This document shows, piece by piece, positions 51,651 through 59,928 of a stretch of DNA of 64,000 nt. Under the pieces are notes generated by a model. The model saw only the letters and a list, made by a program, of their open reading frames with translations. It did not search any database and was not told where the DNA came from. Numbering within the stretch: position 1 is the first letter of the stretch; every line of letters starts with the position of its first letter. Source of the DNA: CADCTP01 sp963849885 (lineage in GTDB: Bacteria > Actinomycetota > Actinomycetes > Mycobacteriales > CADCTP01); the NCBI GenBank assembly GCA_963849885.1, contig CAWKIV010000023.1:1-64000 (forward strand). Reading direction: 5' to 3'. Both the position numbers and the translations under genes were made by a program.

Positions 51651-51902
51651 ATGCCACTGTTCATGGACGTCCACCACGTCGGCTCCGGCGTGACGGTGGA
51701 GGACGTCGCGAAGGCCCACCAGGCCGACCTCGCCACCCAGGGCCCGTACGACGTGGACTACGTCAGGTACTGGGTCGACGCGGACCACGGCCAGATCTTC
51801 TGCCTGGTCGAGGCGCCCGACGCCGAGGCCGCCGCCACGGTGCACCGCGAGGCGCACGGGCTGGTCGCGGACGAGATCTACCAGGTGCAGGAGGGCAGCT
51901 GA
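51651..51902 (+). CDS. DUF4242 family small protein (SCO4226-like)
   Basis: An 83-residue ferredoxin-like fold protein: MPLFMDVHHVG...VTVEDVAKAHQADLATQGPYDVDYVRYWVDADHGQIFCLVEAPDAEAAATVHREAHGLVADEIYQVQEG. The Streptomyces member SCO4226 is a nickel-binding protein. Its His-containing MDVHHV and EAH segments are present here, so metal binding is plausible but unproven. A strong gaggagga precedes ATG 51651. Its stop overlaps the start of the next gene (ATGA), so the secreted protein gene is translationally coupled. Confidence 0.88.
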   Translation: MPLFMDVHHVGSGVTVEDVAKAHQADLATQGPYDVDYVRYWVDADHGQIFCLVEAPDAEAAATVHREAHGLVADEIYQVQEGS

Positions 51903-52546
51903 TGCGGACCCGGCTGCTGCTGGCCCTGCTGCTCGCCGGGGGCGGGCTGGCGACCACGGCCACCGGGGCGTACGCCGCGGCGCCGGCTCCGGGCCCGGCC
52001 CGGGCGACCGCGGCGTTGTCCTTCGACATCAACGGGCCCTGGACCGACGACGGACGGTCCAAGCCGGTCATCGCGAGCGCGGGCAACGTGGTCGTGATCG
52101 ACATGTCCTTCGCCCACCGCCCGACCGCCACAGGCGCGGTGATCGACGCGTCGTCGATCGTGGTGACCTTCCCCGATGCGGGCACCTTCATCGGCACGCT
52201 CGGCGGGCCGACCTCGCTCCGGTGGTCCAACGGGTCGACCTGGCACAAGGTCTTCACCGGGCCGACGGTGATCGACCTCAACGACAACTGGAGCGGCGGC
52301 CTGCACATCTCCTAGGTCAACGGATTCGTCAAGATCACCATGGCCACGCTGCACCGCCCGGACGCCATGGGGTACTTCGTCAGCCCGTCCCTGTTCATGA
52401 TCAACTTCCCGGACGACCGCAACACGCCGTTCGCGACGGTGCAGGCCGAACCGGATCTCATCACCTGGTCGAACGGCTCGCAGTGGCGGCGGGACCCCCC
52501 GCCGCCGGGCAATCCGCAGTGCCTGCGACCCGGGATTCTCTGCTAG
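51902..52546 (+). pseudogene. Secreted protein interrupted by an in-frame amber codon
   Basis: A Sec signal peptide (MRTRLLLALLLAGGGLATTATGAYAAAPA) leads into a beta-rich protein: LSFDINGPWTDDGRSKPVIASAGNVVVIDMSFAHRPTATGAVI, then VTFPDAGTFIGTLGGPTSLRWSNGSTWHKV. TAG at 52313-52315 ends the frame after GGLHIS. The very same frame then continues 76 codons of similar composition (VNGFVKITMATLHRPDAMGYFVSPS, FATVQAEPDLITWSNGSQW), ending LRPGILC. The motif (L)xWSNGSxW occurs on both sides of the stop, so both parts belong to one gene of two related halves. A single substitution explains it. I do not recognise the family. Confidence 0.7.
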
Positions 52547-52587
52547 CCGCGCGGCCCGCGGTCCCGGCCGGGTCCGCGGGCCGGGGG

Positions 52588-52634
52588 AGACCTCCGGCTC
52601 GTCGGTGGACCGCCGCTCGACGCGCCGGAGGTCT
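52588..52634 (+). terminator. Hairpin terminator
   Basis: agacctccggc (52588-52598) pairs perfectly with gccggaggtct (52624-52634). An inner cgtcg/cgacg pair extends the stem, and tcgtgtt follows. It would end the transcript of the DUF4242/secreted gene pair. Confidence 0.6.
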
Positions 52635-52717
52635 TCGTGTTCCGCGCCGGCGGGACGCCGTCCGCCCTGAGTGAAGATCCTTGACGGCCGCCGCCCGTCC
52701 CGCGGTCTACTGGCGCC

Positions 52718-53380
52718 GTGCGGATCGGCGTGCTCGGCACCGGACCGGTGGGACAGGCGCTCGGGACCCGGCTGGTCGAGGCCGGGCACGAGGTGACGAT
52801 GGGCTCCCGGGACCCGGACCATCCGGGCGCCCGGGAGTGGGCGGGGCGGACCGGCGCCCGGCACGGCGACTTCGCCGCGGCCGCGGCCGGCGCCGAGGTG
52901 GTCGTCAATGCCACCGCCGGCACCGGGTCGCTGGCGGCCCTCGCGGCGGCCGGCGACCTCCGCGGCACGGTGATCGTCGACGTGGCCAACCCGCTGGACG
53001 GGTCCCGCGGGATGCCGCCGGTCCTGTCGGTGCCGCCGGGCGACAGCCTGGCCGAGCAGATCCAGCGCGCCCACCCGGACGCGCGGGTGGTGAAGACCCT
53101 CAACACGATGAACGGCGACGTGATGGCCCACCCGGAGCTGGTTGCCGGGGAGCACGACGTCTTCGTGGCCGGGGACGACGCCGCGGCCAAGGACGTCGTC
53201 GTCGGGCTGCTCGGCGACCTCGGCTGGCCGGCGGCCGCGGTCGTCGACCTCGGCGGCCTGGTCGCCGCCCGCGGTCTGGAGTCCTACGTGCTCTTCTGGG
53301 TCGCGGTCCGGATGGCGGCCGGACACAACCACTTCAACGTGAAGATCGTCGGCTATCCCGGCAGCGCGCCGGCGTCGTAG
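52718..53380 (+). CDS. NADPH-F420 reductase-like NAD(P)-binding protein
   Basis: A 220-residue Rossmann-fold protein of the F420-dependent NADP oxidoreductase group. The GxGxxG motif is VRIGVLGTGPVGQALGTRLVEAGHEVTMGSRDP, where SR is typical for the NADP phosphate. VVNATAGTGSLAAL, VIVDVANPLDGSRGMPPVL, EQIQRAHPDARVVKTLNTMNGDVMAHP and DVFVAGDDAAAKDVVVGLLGDLGW are family-like. It is full length. It may pass hydride between NADPH and F420 for the several F420-type enzymes in the window. It converges with and overlaps the DUF488 gene by 28 bases. Confidence 0.85.
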   Translation: MRIGVLGTGPVGQALGTRLVEAGHEVTMGSRDPDHPGAREWAGRTGARHGDFAAAAAGAEVVVNATAGTGSLAALAAAGDLRGTVIVDVANPLDGSRGMPPVLSVPPGDSLAEQIQRAHPDARVVKTLNTMNGDVMAHPELVAGEHDVFVAGDDAAAKDVVVGLLGDLGWPAAAVVDLGGLVAARGLESYVLFWVAVRMAAGHNHFNVKIVGYPGSAPAS

Positions 53381-53883
53381 ACCAGCCGGCCGTCGACCAC
53401 CCGGGCCGCCGGCGAGGGCGGGTGCGGCGCCAGCCGGCCGTCCGGCATCAGGTGCCGCACCGGCACGTCGTGCAGCAGCACCGCCGCGTCGGCCACCAGC
53501 CGCCGATGGCACCGCCACCACACCGCCTCGCTGCACAGCACCGCGGTGCGCCGCCGGGCCGCGTCGGCGAGCACCGCCGCCAGCGCCACCCGGAACGGCT
53601 CGGTCCGCATCCAGGCCGCGTAGCCCCGGAACATCGGCTCCCGCCAGCCCACGTCGGGCGAGTCCGGCGGCGGTCGCCGGAAGCCGCCGAGGTCCGGCGC
53701 CCACCGGTAGTCGATGCCGGCGGCCGGCAGCCACCGCTCCAGCTCGGCCCGGGCCACGTGCGGGTGCCGCCGGCTGCCCGGCGCGGTCCGGACGTCGACC
53801 ACCAGCTCCACGCCCGCACCGGTCAGCAGCGCGGTCAGCTCGTCCTGCGACGCCGTGCCGTGCCCGACGGTCAGCAGCGTCAC
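53353..53883 (-). CDS. DUF488 family protein
   Basis: A 176-residue protein of DUF488. It shows LLTVGHGTASQDELTALLTGAGVELVVDVRTAPGSRRHPH at the start, and WRCHRRLVADAAVLLHDVPVRHL near the end, containing the family CHRR motif. The middle holds DYRWAPDLGGFRRPPPD and FRGYAAWMRTEPF. The function is unknown. Family members are sometimes paired with stress or restriction genes. GTG 53883 overlaps the stop of the upstream DinB gene (GTGA), so it belongs to the DinB-DinB-DUF488 operon. Confidence 0.88.
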   Translation of the reverse strand: MTLLTVGHGTASQDELTALLTGAGVELVVDVRTAPGSRRHPHVARAELERWLPAAGIDYRWAPDLGGFRRPPPDSPDVGWREPMFRGYAAWMRTEPFRVALAAVLADAARRRTAVLCSEAVWWRCHRRLVADAAVLLHDVPVRHLMPDGRLAPHPPSPAARVVDGRLVYDAGALPG

Positions 53884-54386
53884 TGGCCGGTGACGCCGTC
53901 GATCCGCTCGCGGATCAGGTCGGCGTGCCCGTTGTGCCGCGCATACTCCTCGATCATGTGCAGGTAGACCCAGCGCAACGTGTACGCCTCGCCGCCCGGG
54001 CTGGTCATCGTGTCGTCCAGGTCGCGGTCGCGGACCGCGGCCTTGACCGCCTCGATCTCCGCGCGCAGCAGCGCGAGGTCGGCCTCCGGGTCGGCGTCCG
54101 CCGTCTCCAGGAAGTCGGCGCCCGGCCGCTCCCCCACCCCGTACAGATCCGGCACGTCCTCGCCCAGGAACCGCTCCCGGAACCAGCTGCGCTCCACGTC
54201 GGCCAGGTGCCGGACCAGCCCGTGCAGCGACAGCGCCGACGGCGGCACCGGCCGCTCCCGCAGCTGCTCGGCGGTCAGCCCGGCGCACTTCCACAGCAGC
54301 GTCTGCCGGTGGTAGTCGAGGAAGCCCTCCAGCTGGGCGCGCTCGCCCGCGGCCCCCGCCGGCTTGGCCCGCTCCGTCGCCGTCAC
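53880..54386 (-). CDS. DinB family protein (DUF664), copy 2
   Basis: A 168-residue four-helix bundle of the DinB/DUF664 superfamily. It shows EGFLDYHRQTLLWKCAGLTAEQLRERPVPPSALSLHGLVRHLADVERSWFRERF, then GEAYTLRWVYLHMIEEYARHNGHADLIRERIDG. The His residues in RHLADVE and RHNGHAD form the usual metal site. Related enzymes transfer mycothiol or bacillithiol, but this one is not assigned. It is about 58 percent identical by eye to the next gene upstream, with one base between them, so this is a tandem duplicate. Confidence 0.9.
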   Translation of the reverse strand: MTATERAKPAGAAGERAQLEGFLDYHRQTLLWKCAGLTAEQLRERPVPPSALSLHGLVRHLADVERSWFRERFLGEDVPDLYGVGERPGADFLETADADPEADLALLRAEIEAVKAAVRDRDLDDTMTSPGGEAYTLRWVYLHMIEEYARHNGHADLIRERIDGVTGQ

Positions 54387-54387
54387 C

Positions 54388-54918
54388 TCATTCCCCGGTC
54401 GCGCCGTCGATCGCCTGCCGGATCAGGTCGGCGTGCCCGTTGTGCCGCGCATATTCCTCGACCATGTGCACGTAGAGCCAGCGCAGCGAGATGGTCCGGC
54501 CGGTCGGGGTGACGAAGGTGCTGTCCAGGTCGCGGTCCCGCGCCGCGGCCCGGCAGGCCTCCACCTCGGCGCGGAAGGCGGCGAAGTCGGCCTCCGGGTC
54601 GGCCTCCGGCGGCGGGTCGATGTCCCGGTCGGGCTCCGCCCGGGTGTAGTAGAGCGCCGGCACGTCCTCGCCGGCCACGTCCTGGCGGAACCAGCTGCGC
54701 TCGACCGCGGCCAGGTGCCGGACCAGGCCGAGCAGGGACAGGTTGGTGGACGGGATCGGCCGCAGCCGCAGCTGCTCCGGCGTGAGCCCCGCGCACTTCC
54801 ACAGCAGCGTCTCGCGGTGGAAGTCGAGGAAGCCCTCCAGCACGGCCCGCTCTCCCCCCACGTACGGCGGGTCGGTCCGGTCGTCGGGTGGAGCGGTCGC
54901 TTCCGTCGGGGTCGTCAT
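54388..54918 (-). CDS. DinB family protein (DUF664), copy 1
   Basis: A 176-residue paralog of its downstream neighbour: EGFLDFHRETLLWKCAGLTPEQLRLRPIPSTNLSLLGLVRHLAAVERSWFRQDV, then LRWLYVHMVEEYARHNGHADLIRQAIDGATG. The same metal-ligand pattern is kept. Divergence is concentrated in the loop at residues 75-105 (LYYTRAEPDRDIDPPPEAD), which often shapes substrate choice. It is likely the first gene of the three-gene run with copy 2 and DUF488, and starts 10 bases after the miaB stop on the same strand. Confidence 0.9.
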   Translation of the reverse strand: MTTPTEATAPPDDRTDPPYVGGERAVLEGFLDFHRETLLWKCAGLTPEQLRLRPIPSTNLSLLGLVRHLAAVERSWFRQDVAGEDVPALYYTRAEPDRDIDPPPEADPEADFAAFRAEVEACRAAARDRDLDSTFVTPTGRTISLRWLYVHMVEEYARHNGHADLIRQAIDGATGE

Positions 54919-54928
54919 GCCGGCGACG

Positions 54929-56416
54929 TTAGCCGGGCGTACCGACAGTTTTTCCGGGGTCCGGGGTCGTCCCCGGGAGGACGGGGCCGGGCCGGACGGA
55001 CGGCATCCCGAGCAGCACGCCCGGCGTCGTCGGGGTCCGGCCGGCGGCCCAGCCGTCCCCGGCGCGGGTCCGCCGGTGCGCCAGCGGCGGGCCGTCCGCG
55101 ACCAGGTGGTGCGGCGCGCCGTACGTGACCACCGTGGTGACCACGTCCCCGGGCCGCACCTCGTCCGGGGCGCAGGCGAAGTGCACCAGCCGCCCGTCCC
55201 GGGCCCGCCCCGACCGCCGCCCGGTGGCCGCGTCCTTGCGCCCCTCGCCCTCGGCGACCAGGACCTCCACAGTGGACCCGACCAGCGCCCGGTTGGCCGT
55301 CAGCGAGACCTCGTCCTGCAGCGCGACCAGCCGCTCGTACCGCTCCTGCACGACCTCCCGCGGCACCTGCCCGGCCATCCCGGCGGCCGGCGTGCCCGGA
55401 CGCGGCGAATACTGGAACGTGAAGGCGCCGGCGAAGCGGGCCTCGGCCACCAGCGAGAGCGTGTCCGCGAAGTCGGCCTCGGTCTCGCCCGGGAAGCCCA
55501 CGATGACGTCGGTGGTGATGGCCGCGTCCGGCATCGCGTCCCGGACCCGGGCCAGGATGCCGAGGTAGCGGTCCCGCCGGTAGGAGCGGCGCATCGCCCG
55601 CAGCACCGCGTCCGAGCCGGACTGCAGCGGCATGTGCAGCGAGTGGCAGACCGCCGGCGTCTCGGCCATCGCGGCGATCACGTCGTCGGTGAAGTCCCGC
55701 GGGTGCGGCGAGGTGAAGCGCACCCGCTCCAGCCCGTCCACCGCGCCGACCGCCCGCAGCAGCGCGCCGAAGGCGTACCGGTCGCCGAACTCCCGCCCGT
55801 ACGAGTTGACGTTCTGCCCGAGCAGGGTCACCTCCAGGACCCCTTGCTCCACCAGCGCCGACACCTCGGCCAGGACGTCGCCGGGCCGCCGGTCGCGCTC
55901 CTTGCCGCGCAGCGACGGCACGATGCAGAAGGTGCAGGTGTTGTCGCAGCCGACGGAGATCGACACCCAGGCCGCGTACGCCGAGTCGCGCCGGGACGGC
56001 AGCACCGACGGGAAGGTCTCCAGCGACTCCCGGATCTCGACCTGCGCCTCCTGCTCGACCCGCGCGCGCTCCAGCAGCGCCGGCAGCGAGCCGATGTTGT
56101 GGGTGCCGAAGACGACGTCCACCCAGGGCGCGCGGCGGGTGATCTCGCCGCGGTCCTTCTGGGCCAGGCAGCCGCCGACCGCGATCTGCATGCCGGGACG
56201 GGCGGCCTTGACCGGACGGAGGTGGCCGAGGTTGCCGTAGAGCCGGTTGTCCGCGTTCTCCCGGACCGCGCAGGTGTTGAGCACGACTATGTCCGGGCTG
56301 GCGCCGGCCGCGGCGCGCTGGTATCCCGCGTCCTCGAGCAGGCCGGCCAGCCGCTCGGAGTCGTGCACGTTCATCTGGCAGCCGTAGGTGCGGACCTCGT
56401 ACGTGCGGGCTTGCAT
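54929..56416 (-). CDS. miaB: tRNA-2-methylthio-N6-dimethylallyladenosine synthase MiaB
   Basis: A 495-residue radical-SAM methylthiotransferase that converts i6A37 to ms2i6A37, acting after MiaA. Auxiliary cluster cysteines are Cys13, Cys49 and Cys83 (TYGCQMN, LNTCAVREN, VGGCLAQK). The radical-SAM motif is Cys157-x3-Cys161-x2-Cys164 (GCDNTCTFCIVP). GQNVNSYG, TSPHPRDFTDDVI and HMPLQSGSDAVLRAMRR continue the radical-SAM domain, TDVIVGFPGE follows, and a TRAM domain lies at about 375-440. A Pro/Gly-rich tail of about 45 residues is unusual. It lies in the conserved miaB-DUF349-miaA area, separated here by accessory genes. Confidence 0.96.
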   Translation of the reverse strand: MQARTYEVRTYGCQMNVHDSERLAGLLEDAGYQRAAAGASPDIVVLNTCAVRENADNRLYGNLGHLRPVKAARPGMQIAVGGCLAQKDRGEITRRAPWVDVVFGTHNIGSLPALLERARVEQEAQVEIRESLETFPSVLPSRRDSAYAAWVSISVGCDNTCTFCIVPSLRGKERDRRPGDVLAEVSALVEQGVLEVTLLGQNVNSYGREFGDRYAFGALLRAVGAVDGLERVRFTSPHPRDFTDDVIAAMAETPAVCHSLHMPLQSGSDAVLRAMRRSYRRDRYLGILARVRDAMPDAAITTDVIVGFPGETEADFADTLSLVAEARFAGAFTFQYSPRPGTPAAGMAGQVPREVVQERYERLVALQDEVSLTANRALVGSTVEVLVAEGEGRKDAATGRRSGRARDGRLVHFACAPDEVRPGDVVTTVVTYGAPHHLVADGPPLAHRRTRAGDGWAAGRTPTTPGVLLGMPSVRPGPVLPGTTPDPGKTVGTPG

Positions 56417-56622
56417 CGGTCCACGATCTCACCCGACCGGGACCGGTGGCCCGCGGACCCGGGCGAGATGCCCGGCCGGTCCGGGACACCGGTCCCGGGT
56501 CACCCGGGCACCGCCGGGACCGCGCAGGTCAGCCGGCAGGTGCGGCGGGCCGGCGAGATATCGGTCCGGCTACGAACGCCTACCGGGCCGGCCGCGGCGA
56601 CCGAACTGTCATCCGGTCCCGC

Positions 56623-56628
56623 TATGGT
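56623..56628 (+). promoter_or_regulatory. Putative -10 box of a leaderless gluABCD transcript
   Basis: TATGGT ends 7 bases before ATG 56636. No Shine-Dalgarno sequence precedes that ATG. An in-frame ATG at 56624 lies inside the box and is less likely to be used. Confidence 0.45.
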
Positions 56629-56635
56629 GCGCCCC

Positions 56636-57421
56636 ATGACAGACGACGGCGCCGCGACGGGGACGACCCGGGGCGCTCCGGGCGATGACCCGCTCGTCGT
56701 GCTGCAGGACGTCAACAAGCACTTCGGCTCGCTGCATGTGCTGCAGGACGTCAACACGACGGTCGGCCGCGGCGAGGTCGTCGTGGTCATCGGGCCGTCC
56801 GGCTCGGGCAAGTCCACCCTCTGCCGCGCGATCAACCGGTTGGAGCCGATCGACTCGGGCCAGATCACTGTGGACGGCCAGCCGCTGCCGGCGGAGGGCA
56901 AGGCGCTGGCCCGGCTGCGCGCGGACGTCGGGATGGTCTTCCAGTCCTTCAACCTCTTCGCGCACAAGACGATCCTGCAAAACGTCACGCTCGGCCCGGT
57001 CAGGGTCCGCCGGAAGTCCAAGGCGGACGCGCAGCGCCGGGCGATGGAGCTGCTGGAGCGGGTCGGCATCGCCAACCAGGCCGAGAAGCTGCCGGCCCAG
57101 CTGTCCGGCGGTCAGCAGCAGCGGGCCGCGATCGCCCGCGCGCTGGCGATGGAGCCCAAGCTGATGCTCTTCGACGAGCCCACCTCGGCGCTCGACCCGG
57201 AGATGATCAACGAGGTGCTCGACGTCATGACGTCCCTCGCGCGCGAGGGGATGACGATGATGGTGGTCACCCACGAGATGGGCTTCGCCCGCCGCGCGGC
57301 CGACCGCGTGATCTTCATGGCGGACGGCAAGCTGGTCGAGCAGGCGGCGCCGGACGAGTTCTTCAGCGCCCCCAAGAGCGAGCGCGCCCAGGACTTCCTG
57401 TCCAAGATCCTCACCCACTGA
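56636..57421 (+). CDS. gluA: Glutamate ABC transporter ATP-binding protein
   Basis: A 261-residue ATPase of the polar amino-acid uptake family, GluA/GlnQ type. Walker A is VIGPSGSGKSTLCR, Q-loop VGMVFQSFNLFAHKTILQNVTLGPV, signature LSGGQQQRAAIARAL, Walker B LMLFDEPTSALDPEMINEVLDVM and switch His VVTHEMGFA. It heads a four-gene operon with a binding lipoprotein and two permeases, in the order known from Corynebacterium gluABCD. The N-terminal 18 residues are a variable Asp/Gly-rich tail. Confidence 0.95.
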   Translation: MTDDGAATGTTRGAPGDDPLVVLQDVNKHFGSLHVLQDVNTTVGRGEVVVVIGPSGSGKSTLCRAINRLEPIDSGQITVDGQPLPAEGKALARLRADVGMVFQSFNLFAHKTILQNVTLGPVRVRRKSKADAQRRAMELLERVGIANQAEKLPAQLSGGQQQRAAIARALAMEPKLMLFDEPTSALDPEMINEVLDVMTSLAREGMTMMVVTHEMGFARRAADRVIFMADGKLVEQAAPDEFFSAPKSERAQDFLSKILTH

Positions 57422-57441
57422 TTACACGAAAGGACCCCCTG

Positions 57442-58299
57442 ATGCGTCTGCGCACCTTCGCAGCGGGGATGGCCGCGCTCGCGCTGGCCCTCACCGCCTG
57501 TGGCGACGACAGCGACGATGCCGGCGGTGGCGGCAGCTCCGCCTCCTCCATCGTGGACAAGGCGAAGAACGACAAGAAGCTGGTCGTCGGCATCAAGTAC
57601 GACCAGCCCGGGCTGGGCCTCCGCAGCGCCGACGGCTCGTTCAGCGGCTTCGACGTGGAGATGGCGAAGTACATCGCCAAGGAGCTCGGCGTCGAGGAGT
57701 CGGGCATCGAGTGGAAGGAGACGGTCTCCAGCAACCGGGAGCCGTTCATCCAGCAGGGCCAGGTCGACATGGTGGTGGCGACCTACTCGATCACCGACGC
57801 CCGCAAGGAGAAGGTGTCCTTCGCCGGGCCCTACTTCGTGGCCGGCCAGAGCCTGCTCGTCCGCTCCGACAACACGGACATCACCGGCGTCGAGTCGCTG
57901 AACAACAACAAGAAGCTCTGCTCGGTCAGCGGCTCGACCCCGGCGAAGAAGATCAAGGACGAGTACGCGAAGGACGTGCAGCTCCAGGAGTTCGACAGCT
58001 ACTCCAAGTGCATCGACGCGCTGCTCGGCGGCCAGGTCGACGCCGTCACCACCGACGACATCATCCTGGCCGGGTTCGCCGCGGCCAACCCCGGCAAGCT
58101 CAAGGTGGTCGGCAAGCCCTTCAGCACCGAGAAGTACGGCGTGGGCCTGAAGAAGGACGACAAGGCCGGTCGGGACGCGGTCAACGCGGCGATCGAGAAG
58201 GCGTTCACCGACGGCGCCTGGAAGGCCGCGTTCGAGAAGACCGTCGGCCCGTCGGGCTACCCGCTGCCGGCGACCCCGCCGAGCCTCGAGAAGTACTGA
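57442..58299 (+). CDS. gluB: Glutamate-binding lipoprotein
   Basis: A 285-residue family-3 solute-binding protein. A lipoprotein signal (MRLRTFAAGMAALALALTACGDDS) gives Cys20 as the anchor. The mature domain shows KKLVVGIKYDQPGLGLRSADGSFSGFDVEMAKYIAKELG, VSSNREPFIQQGQVDMVVATYSITDARKEKVSFAGPYFVAGQSLLVR and CSVSGSTPAKKIKDEYAKD. The Arg in TDARKEKV and the Asp in the late lobe usually bind the amino-acid carboxylate and amine groups. A gaaagga site precedes the ATG. It is followed by a strong hairpin before gluC. Confidence 0.95.
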   Translation: MRLRTFAAGMAALALALTACGDDSDDAGGGGSSASSIVDKAKNDKKLVVGIKYDQPGLGLRSADGSFSGFDVEMAKYIAKELGVEESGIEWKETVSSNREPFIQQGQVDMVVATYSITDARKEKVSFAGPYFVAGQSLLVRSDNTDITGVESLNNNKKLCSVSGSTPAKKIKDEYAKDVQLQEFDSYSKCIDALLGGQVDAVTTDDIILAGFAAANPGKLKVVGKPFSTEKYGVGLKKDDKAGRDAVNAAIEKAFTDGAWKAAFEKTVGPSGYPLPATPPSLEKY

Positions 58300-58305
58300 T
58301 CGCGA

Positions 58306-58344
58306 GGTCACCCGCGGCACGCCCCGAGCGTGCCGCGGGTGACC
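58306..58344 (+). promoter_or_regulatory. Perfect 16-bp intercistronic hairpin between gluB and gluC
   Basis: ggtcacccgcggcacg (58306-58321) pairs with its exact complement (58329-58344) around a 7-base loop ccccgag. It lies 7 bases after the gluB stop and 25 bases before the gluC start, with no U-tract. As an mRNA structure it could act as a partial terminator or a 3 prime stabiliser. Either would raise binding protein over permease. Confidence 0.75.
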
Positions 58345-58369
58345 CGTGCCCATCGGGGAAGGGAGCGGC

Positions 58370-59035
58370 ATGGAGGCTCTCCTCGAATACCGCCAGGACC
58401 TGCTCGCGGGCTTCTGGCTGACCATCAAGCTGGCGGTGGCCGGCGGTATCGGCTCGCTGCTCTTCGGCACCCTGCTGGCCGCCATGCGGGTCTCGCCGAT
58501 CCCGGTGTTGCGCGTCGCCGGCGGCTTCTACGTGACGACGATGCGCAACACCCCGCTCACCCTGGTCATCTTCTTCTCCTTCTTCGCCCTGGGCGCCAAC
58601 CTGGGGCTGAGCTTCTCCGACACCCTCGTCACCAACGCCTTCTGGCTCGCGGTGGTCGGCCTGATCGCCTACACCTCGGCCTTCGTCTGCGAGGCGATCC
58701 GGTCCGGGATCAACACGGTGCCGCTCGGCCAGGCCGAGGCAGCCCGGGCCATCGGGCTGACCTTCGCGCAGACGCTGCGGCTGGTGGTGCTGCCGCAGGC
58801 GTTCCGCTCGGTCATCGCCCCGCTCGGCAGCGTCTTCATCGCGCTGACGAAGAACACCACCATCGCGGCCACCATCGGCGTGGCCGAGGCGGCCGGCGTG
58901 ATGCGGGCGATCATCGAGGAGGAGAGCGAGGTGTTCGCCATCTTCGCCGGCGTGGCTCTCGGCTTCGTGGTGCTGACCCTGCCCATGGGCCTGCTCTTCG
59001 GCGCGGCGGCGCAGCGGGTGGCGGTGCAGCGGTGA
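58370..59035 (+). CDS. gluC: Glutamate ABC transporter permease
   Basis: A 221-residue His/Glu/Gln-type inner-membrane permease with about five helices. The signature region is NTPLTLVIFFSFFALG, and the EAA loop is TVPLGQAEAARAIGLTFAQTLRLVVLPQAFRSVIAPLGSVFIALTKNT, which docks on GluA. ATG 58370 is preferred to GTG 58346 because gggaaggga lies just upstream and the shorter N-terminus (MEALLEYRQDLLAGFWLTIKLAV) is family-like. The stop overlaps the gluD GTG. Confidence 0.94.
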   Translation: MEALLEYRQDLLAGFWLTIKLAVAGGIGSLLFGTLLAAMRVSPIPVLRVAGGFYVTTMRNTPLTLVIFFSFFALGANLGLSFSDTLVTNAFWLAVVGLIAYTSAFVCEAIRSGINTVPLGQAEAARAIGLTFAQTLRLVVLPQAFRSVIAPLGSVFIALTKNTTIAATIGVAEAAGVMRAIIEEESEVFAIFAGVALGFVVLTLPMGLLFGAAAQRVAVQR

Positions 59036-59928
59036 GCTCGGTCCTCTTCGACGTCCCCGGGCCGCGCGCCCGCGCCCGCAACCGGCTGTTCAGCGTCCTC
59101 TTCGGACTCGTGCTGCTCGGGCTGGCCTGGTTCGTCTACGTCAAGTTCGACGAGAAGGGCCAGTGGGCGGCGGAGAAGTGGCAGCCGCTGATCGAGGGCG
59201 ACGTCTGGCAGAACATCCTCCTGCCCGGCCTCTGGGGCACGCTCAAGGCGGCGGCGGTGGCCGGCGTGCTCGCGCTGGTGCTGGGCACGCTGCTCGGCCT
59301 CGGCCGGCTGTCCGACCACCGGTGGATCCGCGGCCCCGCCGGCACGATCGTGGAGATCTTCCGGGCGATCCCGCTGCTGGTGCTCATCTTCTTCGCGTTC
59401 TTCGGCTCGTACGCGCTCCTGGGCGTCGCGATCAGCGCGTTCAGCGCGGTCGTCTTCGGGCTCACCCTCTACAACGGCGCGGTCATCGCCGAGATCGTCC
59501 GCGCCGGTGTCCAGGCGGTGCCCCGCGGGCAGGTCGAGGCGGCGTACGCGCTCGGGTTGCGCAAGGCCGACGTGCTGCGGCTGATCCAGCTGCCGCAGGC
59601 GGTCCGCTTCATGCTGCCGGTGCTCGTCGCGCAGATCGTGGTGCTGCTCAAGGACTCCGCGCTCGGCTACGTCATCGGCTACGTCGAGCTGCTCCGGCAG
59701 GCCAACCAGATCGGCACCGAGTTCAACAACGTGGTGCAGGCATCGATCCTCGTCGCCGCCATCTACATCGTGATCAACCTGTTCCTCGGCTGGTTCGCCG
59801 GCCGGCTGGAGGACCGGCTGGGCCGGATGGGCCAGCGCGCGCCGACCCTCGGTCCCGCGGCCGAGATGGGCGGCGGCGGGGCGGTCCCCGAGGCGGCCGA
59901 TCCCCTACCAACCCGGGTCGGCGGCTGA
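59032..59928 (+). CDS. gluD: Glutamate ABC transporter permease
   Basis: A 298-residue permease partner of GluC. An N-terminal helix (LFSVLFGLVLLGLAWFVYV) and a periplasmic stretch precede the transport core, as in GluD. IFRAIPLLVLIFFAFFGSYALLG starts the family signature, and AVPRGQVEAAYALGLRKADVLRLIQLPQAVRFMLPVLVAQIVVLLKDSALGYVIGYVELLRQ contains the EAA loop. The C-terminal 30 residues are Gly/Pro-rich and variable. GTGA overlap with gluC indicates coupled translation. Confidence 0.94.
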   Translation: MSSVLFDVPGPRARARNRLFSVLFGLVLLGLAWFVYVKFDEKGQWAAEKWQPLIEGDVWQNILLPGLWGTLKAAAVAGVLALVLGTLLGLGRLSDHRWIRGPAGTIVEIFRAIPLLVLIFFAFFGSYALLGVAISAFSAVVFGLTLYNGAVIAEIVRAGVQAVPRGQVEAAYALGLRKADVLRLIQLPQAVRFMLPVLVAQIVVLLKDSALGYVIGYVELLRQANQIGTEFNNVVQASILVAAIYIVINLFLGWFAGRLEDRLGRMGQRAPTLGPAAEMGGGGAVPEAADPLPTRVGG

